In this document: in pieces, positions 45,074 through 52,846 of the stretch
Layout: each line of letters starts with the position of its first letter
Position numbering within the stretch: position 1 is the stretch's first letter
Source of the DNA: Marivita sp. S6314
GTDB taxonomy: Bacteria; Pseudomonadota; Alphaproteobacteria; Rhodobacterales; Rhodobacteraceae
Assembly (NCBI RefSeq): GCF_023015985.1
Contig: NZ_JALKAO010000003.1
Location: 558,001-622,000, forward strand
Length of the DNA stretch: 64,000 bases
Direction of reading: 5' to 3'
Made by a program: the position numbers and the translations under genes
Notes under the pieces: model-generated
Seen by the model: the letters and a program-made list of their open reading frames with translations, nothing else
What the model was told of the DNA's origin: nothing
Databases searched by the model: none

Positions 45074-45744
45074 CCTTTTCGCTTGTTGCCCGATGCCCGG
45101 ACACCGGCATGTTCGGTGTTGCCATTTCGTCTTCCTCTCCGGCGGTCGCCGCGCGCTGTTCATACACGTGCGCGGGTGTGGGTGCGGTTGCGTCACAGAA
45201 CGTGACCGACCCGACACTGGGGCCTTTTGCGCTGGATCTGATGCAGGGCGGAATGACTGCTGCTGAGGCCATTGCAGGCGTCCGGGATCAAGGCCGGTTC
45301 ATCGAGTACCGGCAAGTTCTGGCGGTAGACGGGCAGGGCCGCACGGCTATCCATTCCGGGCCCAATTCGCTGGGGATCTGGACGCAGGTACAGGCCGAAA
45401 ACGTAGCCTCCGGTGGAAACCTGCTGGCCAATGATCGCGTGCCACAGGCTATCGTCGACGGATACCTTGGCGCGTCCGGGCATATCGGGGATCGACTGAT
45501 CGCCGCGCTGCGCGCAGGACTGGCCGCAGGGGGCGAAGCCGGTCCCGTGCATTCGGCCGGGATGCAGATCGCTGACACGGTCAGCTGGCCGGTGGCGGAC
45601 CTGCGCTGCGACTGGAGCGAAGACTGCCCCATTGAGGCCGTGGCGACGGCGTGGGAGGTCTACAAACCGCAACTCGATGCGTATATCCAGCGCGCTCTCG
45701 ACCCGCGAGACGCACCATCCTACGGCGTGCCGGGGGACGATTGA
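45070..45744 (+). CDS. DUF1028 family Ntn-hydrolase-like protein
   Basis: A 224-residue DUF1028 protein. The N-terminus MTFSLVARCPDTGMFGVAIS and the following SSSPAVAARCSYTCAGVGAV are family hallmarks; G-rich GVGAVASQNVTDPTLG and RAALAAGGEAGPVHSAG-like sequence follow. DUF1028 belongs to the N-terminal-nucleophile hydrolase fold and is usually found beside Rid proteins and amide-degrading enzymes, as here. Amidohydrolase action on a small nitrogenous compound is inferred, not shown. Translation is coupled to the Rid gene. Confidence 0.88.
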   Translation: MTFSLVARCPDTGMFGVAISSSSPAVAARCSYTCAGVGAVASQNVTDPTLGPFALDLMQGGMTAAEAIAGVRDQGRFIEYRQVLAVDGQGRTAIHSGPNSLGIWTQVQAENVASGGNLLANDRVPQAIVDGYLGASGHIGDRLIAALRAGLAAGGEAGPVHSAGMQIADTVSWPVADLRCDWSEDCPIEAVATAWEVYKPQLDAYIQRALDPRDAPSYGVPGDD

Positions 45745-45836
45745 ACAGGGCGATCTGTCGTTCCAATCATTTGACCCGTATGCTGCGATCAAGCCGACCG
45801 TGAGCCATCCCACCCGCGAAACCAAGGACTGCCCTA

Positions 45837-46763
45837 ATGTTGCGTTTCACATTACGCCAATTGGAATATTTCGTCGCAGTCGGCGAATTGGGCAGCATTG
45901 CGCAAGCAGCAGAGAAGGTCAGCGTATCGTCGCCATCGATTTCAGCGGCGATCAATCAACTTGAACAGGAATTCGGCCTGCCTTTGTTTGTCCGACAACA
46001 CGCACAAGGTCTTTCGCTGACGATTGCAGGGCGCGAGATGCTCAAACAGGCGAAACTTGTCCTGCAGAATGCGGAACAGCTTGTCGATCTTGCAGGCGAT
46101 ATTTCAGGAAAGGTACAGGGGCCCTTGTCAATTGGCGGATTGTTGACCTTTGCACAGGTCGTTGTTCCGGCGCTCAGGGCCGGTTTTGAACGCCTTTACC
46201 CCGAGGTCCGAGTGACACAGCATGAACTTGATCAGGCGCAGATTTTCAGCAAACTGCGTCAGTGCGAGATTGATGTTGCCATCACCTATGACCTCGATCT
46301 GCCAGGCGATCTGACCTTCGTCCCCATCACGTCACTGCCGCCTTACGCGCTCCTGTGCGAAACGCATCCACTTGCCGGACGCAGCAGCGTCACAGTTGCG
46401 GACCTTCTGCCGCATCCGATGGTGTTGCTGGACCTGCCGTTCAGTTCCGAATACTTCCTGTCGTTCTTCCTAAAGTCGGGGAAAAAGCCGATCATCGCCG
46501 AGCGCACCCGCGACATGGCCGTCATGCGCAGTCTTGTGGCCAATGGGTTTGGCTTTTCCCTCGCGAATGTCCGACCGTTCAATGACCTGTCTCCGGACGG
46601 CAAAAAGCTGATTTTCGTTCCTTTGGACGGCGACGCACGGCCGATGCAGCTGGGTTTGCTGTCGTCTCGCGACGCGGGCAACGTCAACGTGATCCGCACC
46701 TTCATAGACCATTGCAAGACCGAGTATCAAAGCGGCTTTATTCCCGGGGTGAATGCGGACTGA
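45837..46763 (+). CDS. LysR-family regulator of the accessory catabolic locus
   Basis: A 308-residue LysR-type regulator. The HTH occupies ~1-60: TLRQLEYFVAVGELGSIAQA and SSPSISAAINQLEQEFGLPL. The effector-binding domain is ~90-295. It lies 92 bp after DUF1028 and 50 bp before the M20 deacylase on the same strand. The three TTAGG-N5-CCTAA palindromes nearby fit LysR binding-site architecture, making this the probable regulator of importer, monooxygenase and Rid/DUF1028 genes. The inducer is unknown. Confidence 0.9.
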   Translation: MLRFTLRQLEYFVAVGELGSIAQAAEKVSVSSPSISAAINQLEQEFGLPLFVRQHAQGLSLTIAGREMLKQAKLVLQNAEQLVDLAGDISGKVQGPLSIGGLLTFAQVVVPALRAGFERLYPEVRVTQHELDQAQIFSKLRQCEIDVAITYDLDLPGDLTFVPITSLPPYALLCETHPLAGRSSVTVADLLPHPMVLLDLPFSSEYFLSFFLKSGKKPIIAERTRDMAVMRSLVANGFGFSLANVRPFNDLSPDGKKLIFVPLDGDARPMQLGLLSSRDAGNVNVIRTFIDHCKTEYQSGFIPGVNAD

Positions 46764-46813
46764 CCGCCGCCCTGCCTATTCGCCGCCGTCCTTAACCGAA
46801 ACGGAATTCCCAC

Positions 46814-47965
46814 ATGTCTCTGACGCTTGAAACCTTGGAAACCCTTGTCGGTTTCGACACGGTCAGCGCCAAACCCAACGTCGACATCATCCGCTTCATC
46901 GAGGATTTTCTGCGCACGCGTGGTGCGCGATGTGTGCCACTGCCGTCAAAACAGGCGGGCAAGCTGGGCCTCTATGCCGAAATCGGGCCACGCGGGCCGC
47001 ATGGCATCCTTCTTTCGGCGCATACCGACGTCGTGCCTGTGACCGGCCAGACCTGGACCCGCGCTCCGTTTTCGCTCAGCCGCGAGGGCGATCGGGTGTT
47101 CGGGCGCGGCACCACTGATATGAAAGGCTATGTCGCCTGCATGTTGCACGCGGCCGATAGGGCGGCGCGGGCGGACCTTAACGAACCGCTCAAACTGCTT
47201 TTTTCCTATGACGAGGAAATCGGCTGTGTTGGCATTCAGGAAATGATCGGCAAAGTGCCTAGCTTGGTCGGCACGCCGCGCGCCTGTTTCGTCGGTGAAC
47301 CAACCGAAATGCAGGTCGCGATTGGCCACAAAGGCAAGGCTGCGCTTGAGGCGGTGTGCACGGGACAGGCCGGGCATTCATCGCTGGCCCCACATTTTGT
47401 GAACGCCCTGCACATGGCTGCGGACATGGTGATTGGCTTACGTGACCTCCAGGACTGGTTCGCTCAGAACGGTGAGCGTGATGATGGCTATGATGTGCCT
47501 TACAGCACGATCCATGTTGGTAAACTGTCGGGCGGTGTGGCGTTAAACATCGTCCCGGACCAAGCAAAGCTCACATTCGAATATCGCCACCTTGCAGCCG
47601 ATGCACCCACGATGATCATGGCGCGTATCAAGGAATTGGCGGACCGGCTTACCGCACAGTACCAGCGCATGTTCGATGGCGCTGACATCTGTATCAAACA
47701 GATCAATGCCTATCCGGGACTTGATACGCCCGAGACGTCACATGCCGCACAACTCGCCTTACGGACGCTGCGAACGAGCAAACCGACCAAAGTTGCTTTC
47801 GGCACCGAAGCCGGCTTTTTTGATGCCCTCGGCATCCCTACTGTCGTGTGCGGCCCCGGCAATATGGCTGGTCAGGGGCACAAAGCCGACGAATTCATCG
47901 AACTCGGCCAGCTCGCCGCATGTGATGCATTGTTGGCAGGCATTATCGAAGAGTTGGGCGCCTAA
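46814..47965 (+). CDS. argE: M20 deacylase, acetylornithine deacetylase (ArgE)-like
   Basis: A 383-residue zinc peptidase-family deacylase. Metal-binding motifs: SAHTDVVPV (His), GRGTTDMKGY (bridging Asp), SYDEEIGCVG (catalytic and ligand Glu), CFVGEPTEMQ (Glu/Asp) and the C-terminal GHKADEFIE (His). A dimerisation domain lies between ~180 and 290. It hydrolyses N-acyl amino acids; N2-acetylornithine is the classic substrate, but the catabolic context makes another N-acyl amino acid or N-acetyl-glutamate plausible. It has no arg genes beside it. Confidence 0.88.
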   Translation: MSLTLETLETLVGFDTVSAKPNVDIIRFIEDFLRTRGARCVPLPSKQAGKLGLYAEIGPRGPHGILLSAHTDVVPVTGQTWTRAPFSLSREGDRVFGRGTTDMKGYVACMLHAADRAARADLNEPLKLLFSYDEEIGCVGIQEMIGKVPSLVGTPRACFVGEPTEMQVAIGHKGKAALEAVCTGQAGHSSLAPHFVNALHMAADMVIGLRDLQDWFAQNGERDDGYDVPYSTIHVGKLSGGVALNIVPDQAKLTFEYRHLAADAPTMIMARIKELADRLTAQYQRMFDGADICIKQINAYPGLDTPETSHAAQLALRTLRTSKPTKVAFGTEAGFFDALGIPTVVCGPGNMAGQGHKADEFIELGQLAACDALLAGIIEELGA

Positions 47966-48517
47966 GTGTTGGCCGGGACAGCCAGAATTCGCTGGCTTCG
48001 CTGACAGAGGCTTCACAAATTCACAAGGCGACGCGGCATCGGTCGCAAAGCTGGCCTCCGTACGGCTTGAAAATCGGCTTTCGGGTGGCTGAAACGCCTC
48101 GTTCTTTGCACATACGCCGCTCCACATATTCCACGACCAAGGGCGGCGTGCGCAACAAGATCCGTTCGGCTTACATTGTAATTCATGCGCTGAGACATTA
48201 CCTAAGACATATCAAAGTTTGGTCTTCTTCAGCGGTTGCGCATCACTGGCCGGAGCGGACCAAGACGTTCTACCATCAGAATTCAACAGTCACAGGCCCG
48301 CGCACGGACCTGATGCTTGCGTAGGTTGACGACGTCGTGGCGCGCGACTGCGTTTTTGCGTCAGGCCCATCCGCTTAGATGGCCCAAAGAGCCAACGAGA
48401 TGTGACCGGATATGGGCTGCGCCATGTGGGTAGAGACCACTCAAAGACGGCCCTGACAAAATGTCTTGTCAGAGCAAAACCAGCGCGGCGGCGCTTTCTC
48501 CGTCAAAGGATCAATAA
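47966..48517. other. 552-bp intergenic stretch, no gene seen
   Basis: No frame here has a recognisable protein or a credible start plus ribosome-binding site. The only structured item noticed is the short inverted repeat at 48453-48472. Base composition looks less GC-rich than the flanks by eye, not computed. Confidence 0.6.
48453..48472. other. inverted repeat CTGACAA-N6-TTGTCAG
   Basis: A perfect 7-bp inverted repeat 45 bp upstream of the small membrane protein gene at 48518. It may be an operator or a leader hairpin; no T-run follows. Confidence 0.35.
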
Positions 48518-48868
48518 ATGACTTTCCCTGAATGGACGAAACCCGGCATCTACGGTGCGGTGGGTGGCGCGATTGCGATTTCTATCCTTGGCTTCACTTG
48601 GGGTGGCTGGACAACGAACGACACGGCTCAAACCATGGCACGGGACCTGGCAACAGACGAAGTGACTTTGGCCATGGTGCCTGTGTGCCTTGACTTATCG
48701 GCGGCTGATCCGGAACGGGCAGAGAAACTCGCAAATCTTCAGGATCTCACCGGCTTTGGCCGTCGCAATGCGATGATGGAAACCGGATGGGCAACCCGCC
48801 CCGGCTCAGACGCGCCAGACCGTGATCTCGCAGACGCATGTCTCGCGGGGCTTGAATTGGATGGGTGA
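48518..48868 (+). CDS. small membrane-anchored protein, unknown function
   Basis: A 116-residue protein. After an N-terminal MTFPEWTKPGIYGAVGGA, one hydrophobic segment (~12-31) would anchor it; the rest is soluble, with a single Cys in MVPVCLDLSA and FGRRNAMMETGWATRP. It resembles a conserved alphaproteobacterial hypothetical family by eye. An AAAGGATC site precedes the ATG. Function cannot be assigned; probably periplasmic-facing. Confidence 0.75.
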   Translation: MTFPEWTKPGIYGAVGGAIAISILGFTWGGWTTNDTAQTMARDLATDEVTLAMVPVCLDLSAADPERAEKLANLQDLTGFGRRNAMMETGWATRPGSDAPDRDLADACLAGLELDG

Positions 48869-48917
48869 TACCTCAATAGCCCCGCTGCACACAACGCACG
48901 CAATTTGCAGGGTACCT

Positions 48918-49688
48918 ATGGTGGTGAACGCCCGAATGCTTTGGGTCGGTTTCATGGGGTCCATCTTTGCTCTGCTTCTTCTGACCCTGCCTGCGCATGC
49001 CCAAACCATGCCCGAAAACGCCAGCGCCAAGAGCTTTGGCGACGGGTGGGATTGCAATATCGGGTATCGGCTGAGTGGCGATACGTGTGCCGCCATCGTG
49101 GTGCCGGAAAACGCGTATGGGACAAACCGGACCTATGGTCTCGGATGGGAATGTCACCACGGGTTTCGCAGGGTCGATGAAACGGCCTGCGTTGCCGTGG
49201 TTGTCCCCGATGGCGGGTTCCTCGACCCGTCGGGCGAACGCTGGCGCTGCCTGCGTGGATTTCTCAAAGTCGATGATGCGTGCCAGGAAGTTGTCGTGCC
49301 CGAGAACGGTTACCTGGTGGAAGCGTCCTTTGGGTCCGGTTGGGAATGTGACCGCGGGTTTGAAAAGGTGGATGACCTTTGCAAGGCGATTGCGGTTCCG
49401 GCCAACGGGTTTCTGAACGGATCGGGCTATGGCCAGAAGTGGACCTGCGAACGTGGGTTTTTCGAAAAGGACGGTTTGTGCCAAGCCGTCGTTATCCCGG
49501 AATTTGCCTATTTCGATGATGCAACCTACGGCGAAGGCTGGAAGTGTCAGAGGGGATATGCGGCCTCAGACTCGGGCTGCGAAGCAATCAACATCCCCGC
49601 GAATGCCCATCTCGATAGATCTGGAAACCGCTGGACGTGCAACCGGAATTTCCAAGAGTCCAAAGGTCTGTGCGTTCTCAAGAATTGA
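48918..49688 (+). CDS. exported protein with sevenfold Cys-rich repeat
   Basis: A 256-residue protein. A signal peptide (~7-29, ending LPAHAQ) is followed by seven copies of a ~32-residue unit with pattern W-x-C-x2-G-[FY]-x(6-8)-C-x2-[IV]-x-[IV]-P, for example GWECHHGFRRVDETAC and KWTCERGFFEKDGLC. Each unit has two Cys, so seven intra-repeat disulfides are likely and the domain should be periplasmic or surface exposed. ATG 48918 is used; 48936 is possible. Function unknown. It lies between the M20 deacylase region and the DgcN-like gene. Confidence 0.78.
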   Translation: MVVNARMLWVGFMGSIFALLLLTLPAHAQTMPENASAKSFGDGWDCNIGYRLSGDTCAAIVVPENAYGTNRTYGLGWECHHGFRRVDETACVAVVVPDGGFLDPSGERWRCLRGFLKVDDACQEVVVPENGYLVEASFGSGWECDRGFEKVDDLCKAIAVPANGFLNGSGYGQKWTCERGFFEKDGLCQAVVIPEFAYFDDATYGEGWKCQRGYAASDSGCEAINIPANAHLDRSGNRWTCNRNFQESKGLCVLKN

Positions 49689-49758
49689 GCCCGTCGTACC
49701 AAGCGGTGCACGTCACTCTCCCGTCGAACACCAGCGCCTCCATCAAAAGGAACCTCCG

Positions 49759-50949
49759 ATGAAAACCGACAACCACACGGTCGATACCATGCGCCGTCCC
49801 ATCAGGGGCGCTCAGGCCCCTCCCATGACCGGTGACACGCCGACACCATCAGCTTTGCTCACCCAGATCCCGACGGCCATTGTCTATTGCGAGGGAAACT
49901 TTGCAAAGATTGATGGCAAGACGGCCAACGGCCTTGTGCGCCATTCAGAGGCCTACCGGATCGTTTCGGTGATCGACAGCACCCGCAGTGGCGAAAACGC
50001 CGGGGTGGTTCTGGATAACGTGCCGGACAGCATACCCATACTCGAAGATCTGGATGCCGCTGTCGCCCACGCACCGTCGATGCCGGATACCTTTATCTAT
50101 GGAATGGCCCCCTCGACCGGGCGTCTTTCAACGGTGGATCGTGCTGTCGTGCTGGATGCGATCGGGCACGGCATGAACATCGTGAGTGGCCTGCATGAAT
50201 ATCTGAGCGATGATACCGAAATTGCGCAGGCGGCAGCGGAAAAACAAGTCACCCTCCGGGACATCCGCAAACCCAAGCTGAGCAAGGATATGCGTTTGTT
50301 CGATGGCAGCGTCGCGAAAGTCGATGCGCTGCGGATCGCCATTCTTGGGACCGATTGCGCCATCGGAAAGCGAACGACGTCCACGGTGCTGGCCCATGCC
50401 CTGAACGCGAAAGGTATCAAGACTGTTCTGGTGGGGACGGGCCAGACGGGTCTGATGCAGGGCGCAAGATACGGTGTGGCCATGGACGCTGTCCCGCCGC
50501 AATTTTGCTGTGGCGAACTTGAAGGCGCGATTGTTGCGGCCTCAGAGGCCGAACACCCCGATGTCATTCTGATCGAGGGTCAAGGCGCTCTGAGCCACCC
50601 TGCGTTTTGTACATCGGCCTTTATCCTGCGCGGCAGCCAACCGGACGCGGTGATCCTTCAGCACGCGCCAAAACGCGCCCATCGCTGTGACTTTCCCAAC
50701 ATGCCAATGCCCACCCCGGCCAGCGAGATTGCTTTGATCGAGGCGTTTTCGGATACCAAGGTCATTGGCATCACGCTCAATCACGAGGGTATGTCGGACG
50801 CCGAGATCACACACATGATCGTGGCGCAATCCGACAGACTTGGTCTGCCTGTGACCGACGCGCTCAGCAGACCGGCGTCGCATCTGTTGGCGATGGTTCT
50901 GGACGCTTATCCCGGCCTCCTGCAAGGGCCACCCAAGGTCGCGGTTTGA
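49759..50949 (+). CDS. dgcN: DUF1611 / DgcN-like protein
   Basis: A 396-residue DUF1611 protein. An N-terminal Rossmann-like domain (~35-170, with TAIVYCEGNFAKIDGKTANG) precedes a P-loop domain: ILGTDCAIGKRTTS is the Walker-A-like motif, VGTGQTGLMQGARYG and LIEGQGALSHPA follow. Homologues named DgcN acetylate D-glutamate in a D-Glu catabolic route, paired with the enolase-fold racemase DgcA. Here the partner, starting 11 bp after the stop, is a PLP racemase instead. AAGGAACC precedes ATG 49759; the longer frame lies in the upstream gene. Confidence 0.83.
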   Translation: MKTDNHTVDTMRRPIRGAQAPPMTGDTPTPSALLTQIPTAIVYCEGNFAKIDGKTANGLVRHSEAYRIVSVIDSTRSGENAGVVLDNVPDSIPILEDLDAAVAHAPSMPDTFIYGMAPSTGRLSTVDRAVVLDAIGHGMNIVSGLHEYLSDDTEIAQAAAEKQVTLRDIRKPKLSKDMRLFDGSVAKVDALRIAILGTDCAIGKRTTSTVLAHALNAKGIKTVLVGTGQTGLMQGARYGVAMDAVPPQFCCGELEGAIVAASEAEHPDVILIEGQGALSHPAFCTSAFILRGSQPDAVILQHAPKRAHRCDFPNMPMPTPASEIALIEAFSDTKVIGITLNHEGMSDAEITHMIVAQSDRLGLPVTDALSRPASHLLAMVLDAYPGLLQGPPKVAV

Positions 50950-50960
50950 GCTGTCCGCGC

Positions 50961-52067
50961 ATGGATGTCGATCTGGAAAAGATACGCCACAACACACGGA
51001 CGCTTGTCGACCGGTTGAAGGCACGCGGCATTCAGGTGACCGCAGTGACCAAGGCCGTGTGTGGTCATCCAGCCATCGCCCAAGCCATGCGGGACGGTGG
51101 CGCGATGGGTCTGGCCGAGGCGCGTTTGAGCAATGTGAAACGGTTGCGCCGGGCCGGAATTCTATGTCCGATCACTTTGATCCGCACACCAATGCTGAGC
51201 CAGGTCGACGACGTCGTGCAAGCGTGTGAGGCAAGCTACAACACGGAGGCATCCGTGATCGCAGCATTGGCCGCTGCGTCTCGCCGGCGCAACACGGTTC
51301 ACGGTATTTTTCTGATGGTCGAAATGGGCGATCAGCGTGAAGGGATCAGGGCACAAGACGTGGGCAACATGGCCCGGCGAGTGGAGGCCATGCCCGGTGT
51401 GGCGCTCAAAGGCATCGGGGCGAATTTCGCCTGTCTGGGGGGCATTGCCCCGAAAGCAGCAAAGATGCAGGCTTTGTCTCGTCTTGCCTCTGAGGTCGAG
51501 CAGCAAAGTGGCACCGTCCTTCAGACGGTCTCTGGCGGCAACTCTGCAAACCTGCCATGGGCCTTAGGTGCGCAGGCGACGCACCGGATCAACGATCTGC
51601 GCCTTGGCGAAGCACTAATGCTTGGTGTCGATCCGATCACGGGGGCGCAGATTGATGGTCTGTATCAGGACGCTTTCACGCTTGTCGCCGAAGTGATCGA
51701 AACAGACGTCAAGCCCGTGCGCCTATGCGCAGGCAGGGCCGATCACCCCTTGGCACGGCTTCGGCCTGCCCGTGACCCTTCGGAGACCACGCGGTTGCTT
51801 CTTGCCATCGGGCATCAGGACACGAACGCGGCAGGCCTAAAAATGCCTGCGGGACAGACGCTTATCGGTGCAACTAGCGATCACCTTGTCATTGGTACGC
51901 ATGATCCGACGCTCGGTGTCGGATCCGAAATGCGGTTTAACATCACCTATGGCGCCTTGATGCGCGCCATGGCCGCGCCGGATATTCAGATAAATCCGCA
52001 CAAGACGCGATTGGGGCTAACCGCAAGCGATGCCCATGATAGAGGCAAACATCCGGCATTGGTTTGA
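50961..52067 (+). CDS. alanine/ornithine racemase-family PLP enzyme
   Basis: A 368-residue fold-type III PLP protein. MDVDLEKIRHNTRTLVDRL is the typical start, VTAVTKAVCGHPAIAQAM contains the PLP Lys, followed by IFLMVEMGDQREGI and the phosphate-binding SGGNSANLPWAL. The C-terminal beta domain (~235-368) completes the alanine-racemase architecture. It resembles ornithine racemase-type proteins rather than biosynthetic Alr. ATG 50961 is used; TTG 50946 overlaps the dgcN stop. Predicted to interconvert D- and L-forms of an amino acid, coupled to the DgcN-like protein. Confidence 0.85.
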   Translation: MDVDLEKIRHNTRTLVDRLKARGIQVTAVTKAVCGHPAIAQAMRDGGAMGLAEARLSNVKRLRRAGILCPITLIRTPMLSQVDDVVQACEASYNTEASVIAALAAASRRRNTVHGIFLMVEMGDQREGIRAQDVGNMARRVEAMPGVALKGIGANFACLGGIAPKAAKMQALSRLASEVEQQSGTVLQTVSGGNSANLPWALGAQATHRINDLRLGEALMLGVDPITGAQIDGLYQDAFTLVAEVIETDVKPVRLCAGRADHPLARLRPARDPSETTRLLLAIGHQDTNAAGLKMPAGQTLIGATSDHLVIGTHDPTLGVGSEMRFNITYGALMRAMAAPDIQINPHKTRLGLTASDAHDRGKHPALV

Positions 52068-52115
52068 AAGGTCACTTTCCAATGCGTGCCGACACACTCA
52101 AAAGGAAAATACCAA

Positions 52116-52307
52116 TTGGCTAAGCTGACAAAGACAAGCGTGTTCAAGGCGCAAGGCCCCAAGGTGGAGACACCGATGGACAAGACAACCCGCATCGTTC
52201 GAAAGATGGTCGAAGAAGAGGCCGAGCAGCGACAAGCCAAGAACGACCGCCTCCGCAACGCGCGCCTCGAACGAGAAGCCAAGACCCCCACAAAGCCGTC
52301 GCGGTAG
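52116..52307 (+). CDS. small highly charged protein, unknown function
   Basis: A 63-residue basic, helical protein (RIVRKMVEEEAEQRQAKNDR) with likely coiled-coil character. The TTG at 52116 is preferred because AAGGA lies about 9 bases upstream; the ATG at 52086 has no such site. No family recognised. It follows the racemase gene by 48 bp, so it may be the last gene of that transcript. Confidence 0.6.
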   Translation: MAKLTKTSVFKAQGPKVETPMDKTTRIVRKMVEEEAEQRQAKNDRLRNARLEREAKTPTKPSR

Positions 52308-52410
52308 TGCATGTGACAGGTACACTTAGGACAGCGGCAAAGCGATAGCTTTCAAAGGCCCGCACGTTCCAGGCTTCAATGGCACCACGCCAAACGCGGA
52401 GACTTCATCG

Positions 52411-52692
52411 ATGACGCACGCAGACGAGAGCACGACAAAAGCCCATTACATCTGTCAGACATATGTCGAACAGAAGACCAAGCGCGGCGGGCAGGCGGGC
52501 CTGAAGATTGACAAGCAATTTCAATACTCAACAGCCGCAGAAGCGCAGAACAGAGCCGAACGGGAAGCCCGGTCCGACGATTGCGCCGGCGCTGATGCCT
52601 ATGTGATCAGCGAAGACCCCGACAGTGGCGAAGTCGGTTCACCAACCTTCCTGGTCCGGCTCGGGACCGTTCCGGACATTGATGACTTTTAG
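52411..52692 (+). CDS. small soluble protein, unknown function
   Basis: A 93-residue acidic protein beginning MTHADESTTKAHYICQTYVE and ending GTVPDIDDF. The arrangement (short beta strands, a helix with AAEAQNRAEREARSDD) looks globular and cytosolic. No family recognised and no clear ribosome-binding site. It is convergent with the DMGDH-like gene, with a 154-bp gap that holds no feature. Confidence 0.65.
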   Translation: MTHADESTTKAHYICQTYVEQKTKRGGQAGLKIDKQFQYSTAAEAQNRAEREARSDDCAGADAYVISEDPDSGEVGSPTFLVRLGTVPDIDDF

Positions 52693-52846
52693 GATTCTGG
52701 GTCCGAGGCATAATCCCGCCAGGTTCCTTTGATACGACAAGCCTACCCCTGCAATGCCGATTGGATCGCTTATGATCAAGCGGGCGCCAGACCGTTTCGA
52801 CCCGGCCCGTACCGAGACGCGTGCGCCCGCGTACACAGGCGTGCGA

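Noticed and set aside
47676-48324. Open frames of 138 and 85 codons after the M20 deacylase gene
   Set aside because: The first runs mostly inside the deacylase in another frame; neither has a ribosome-binding site or recognisable domain.
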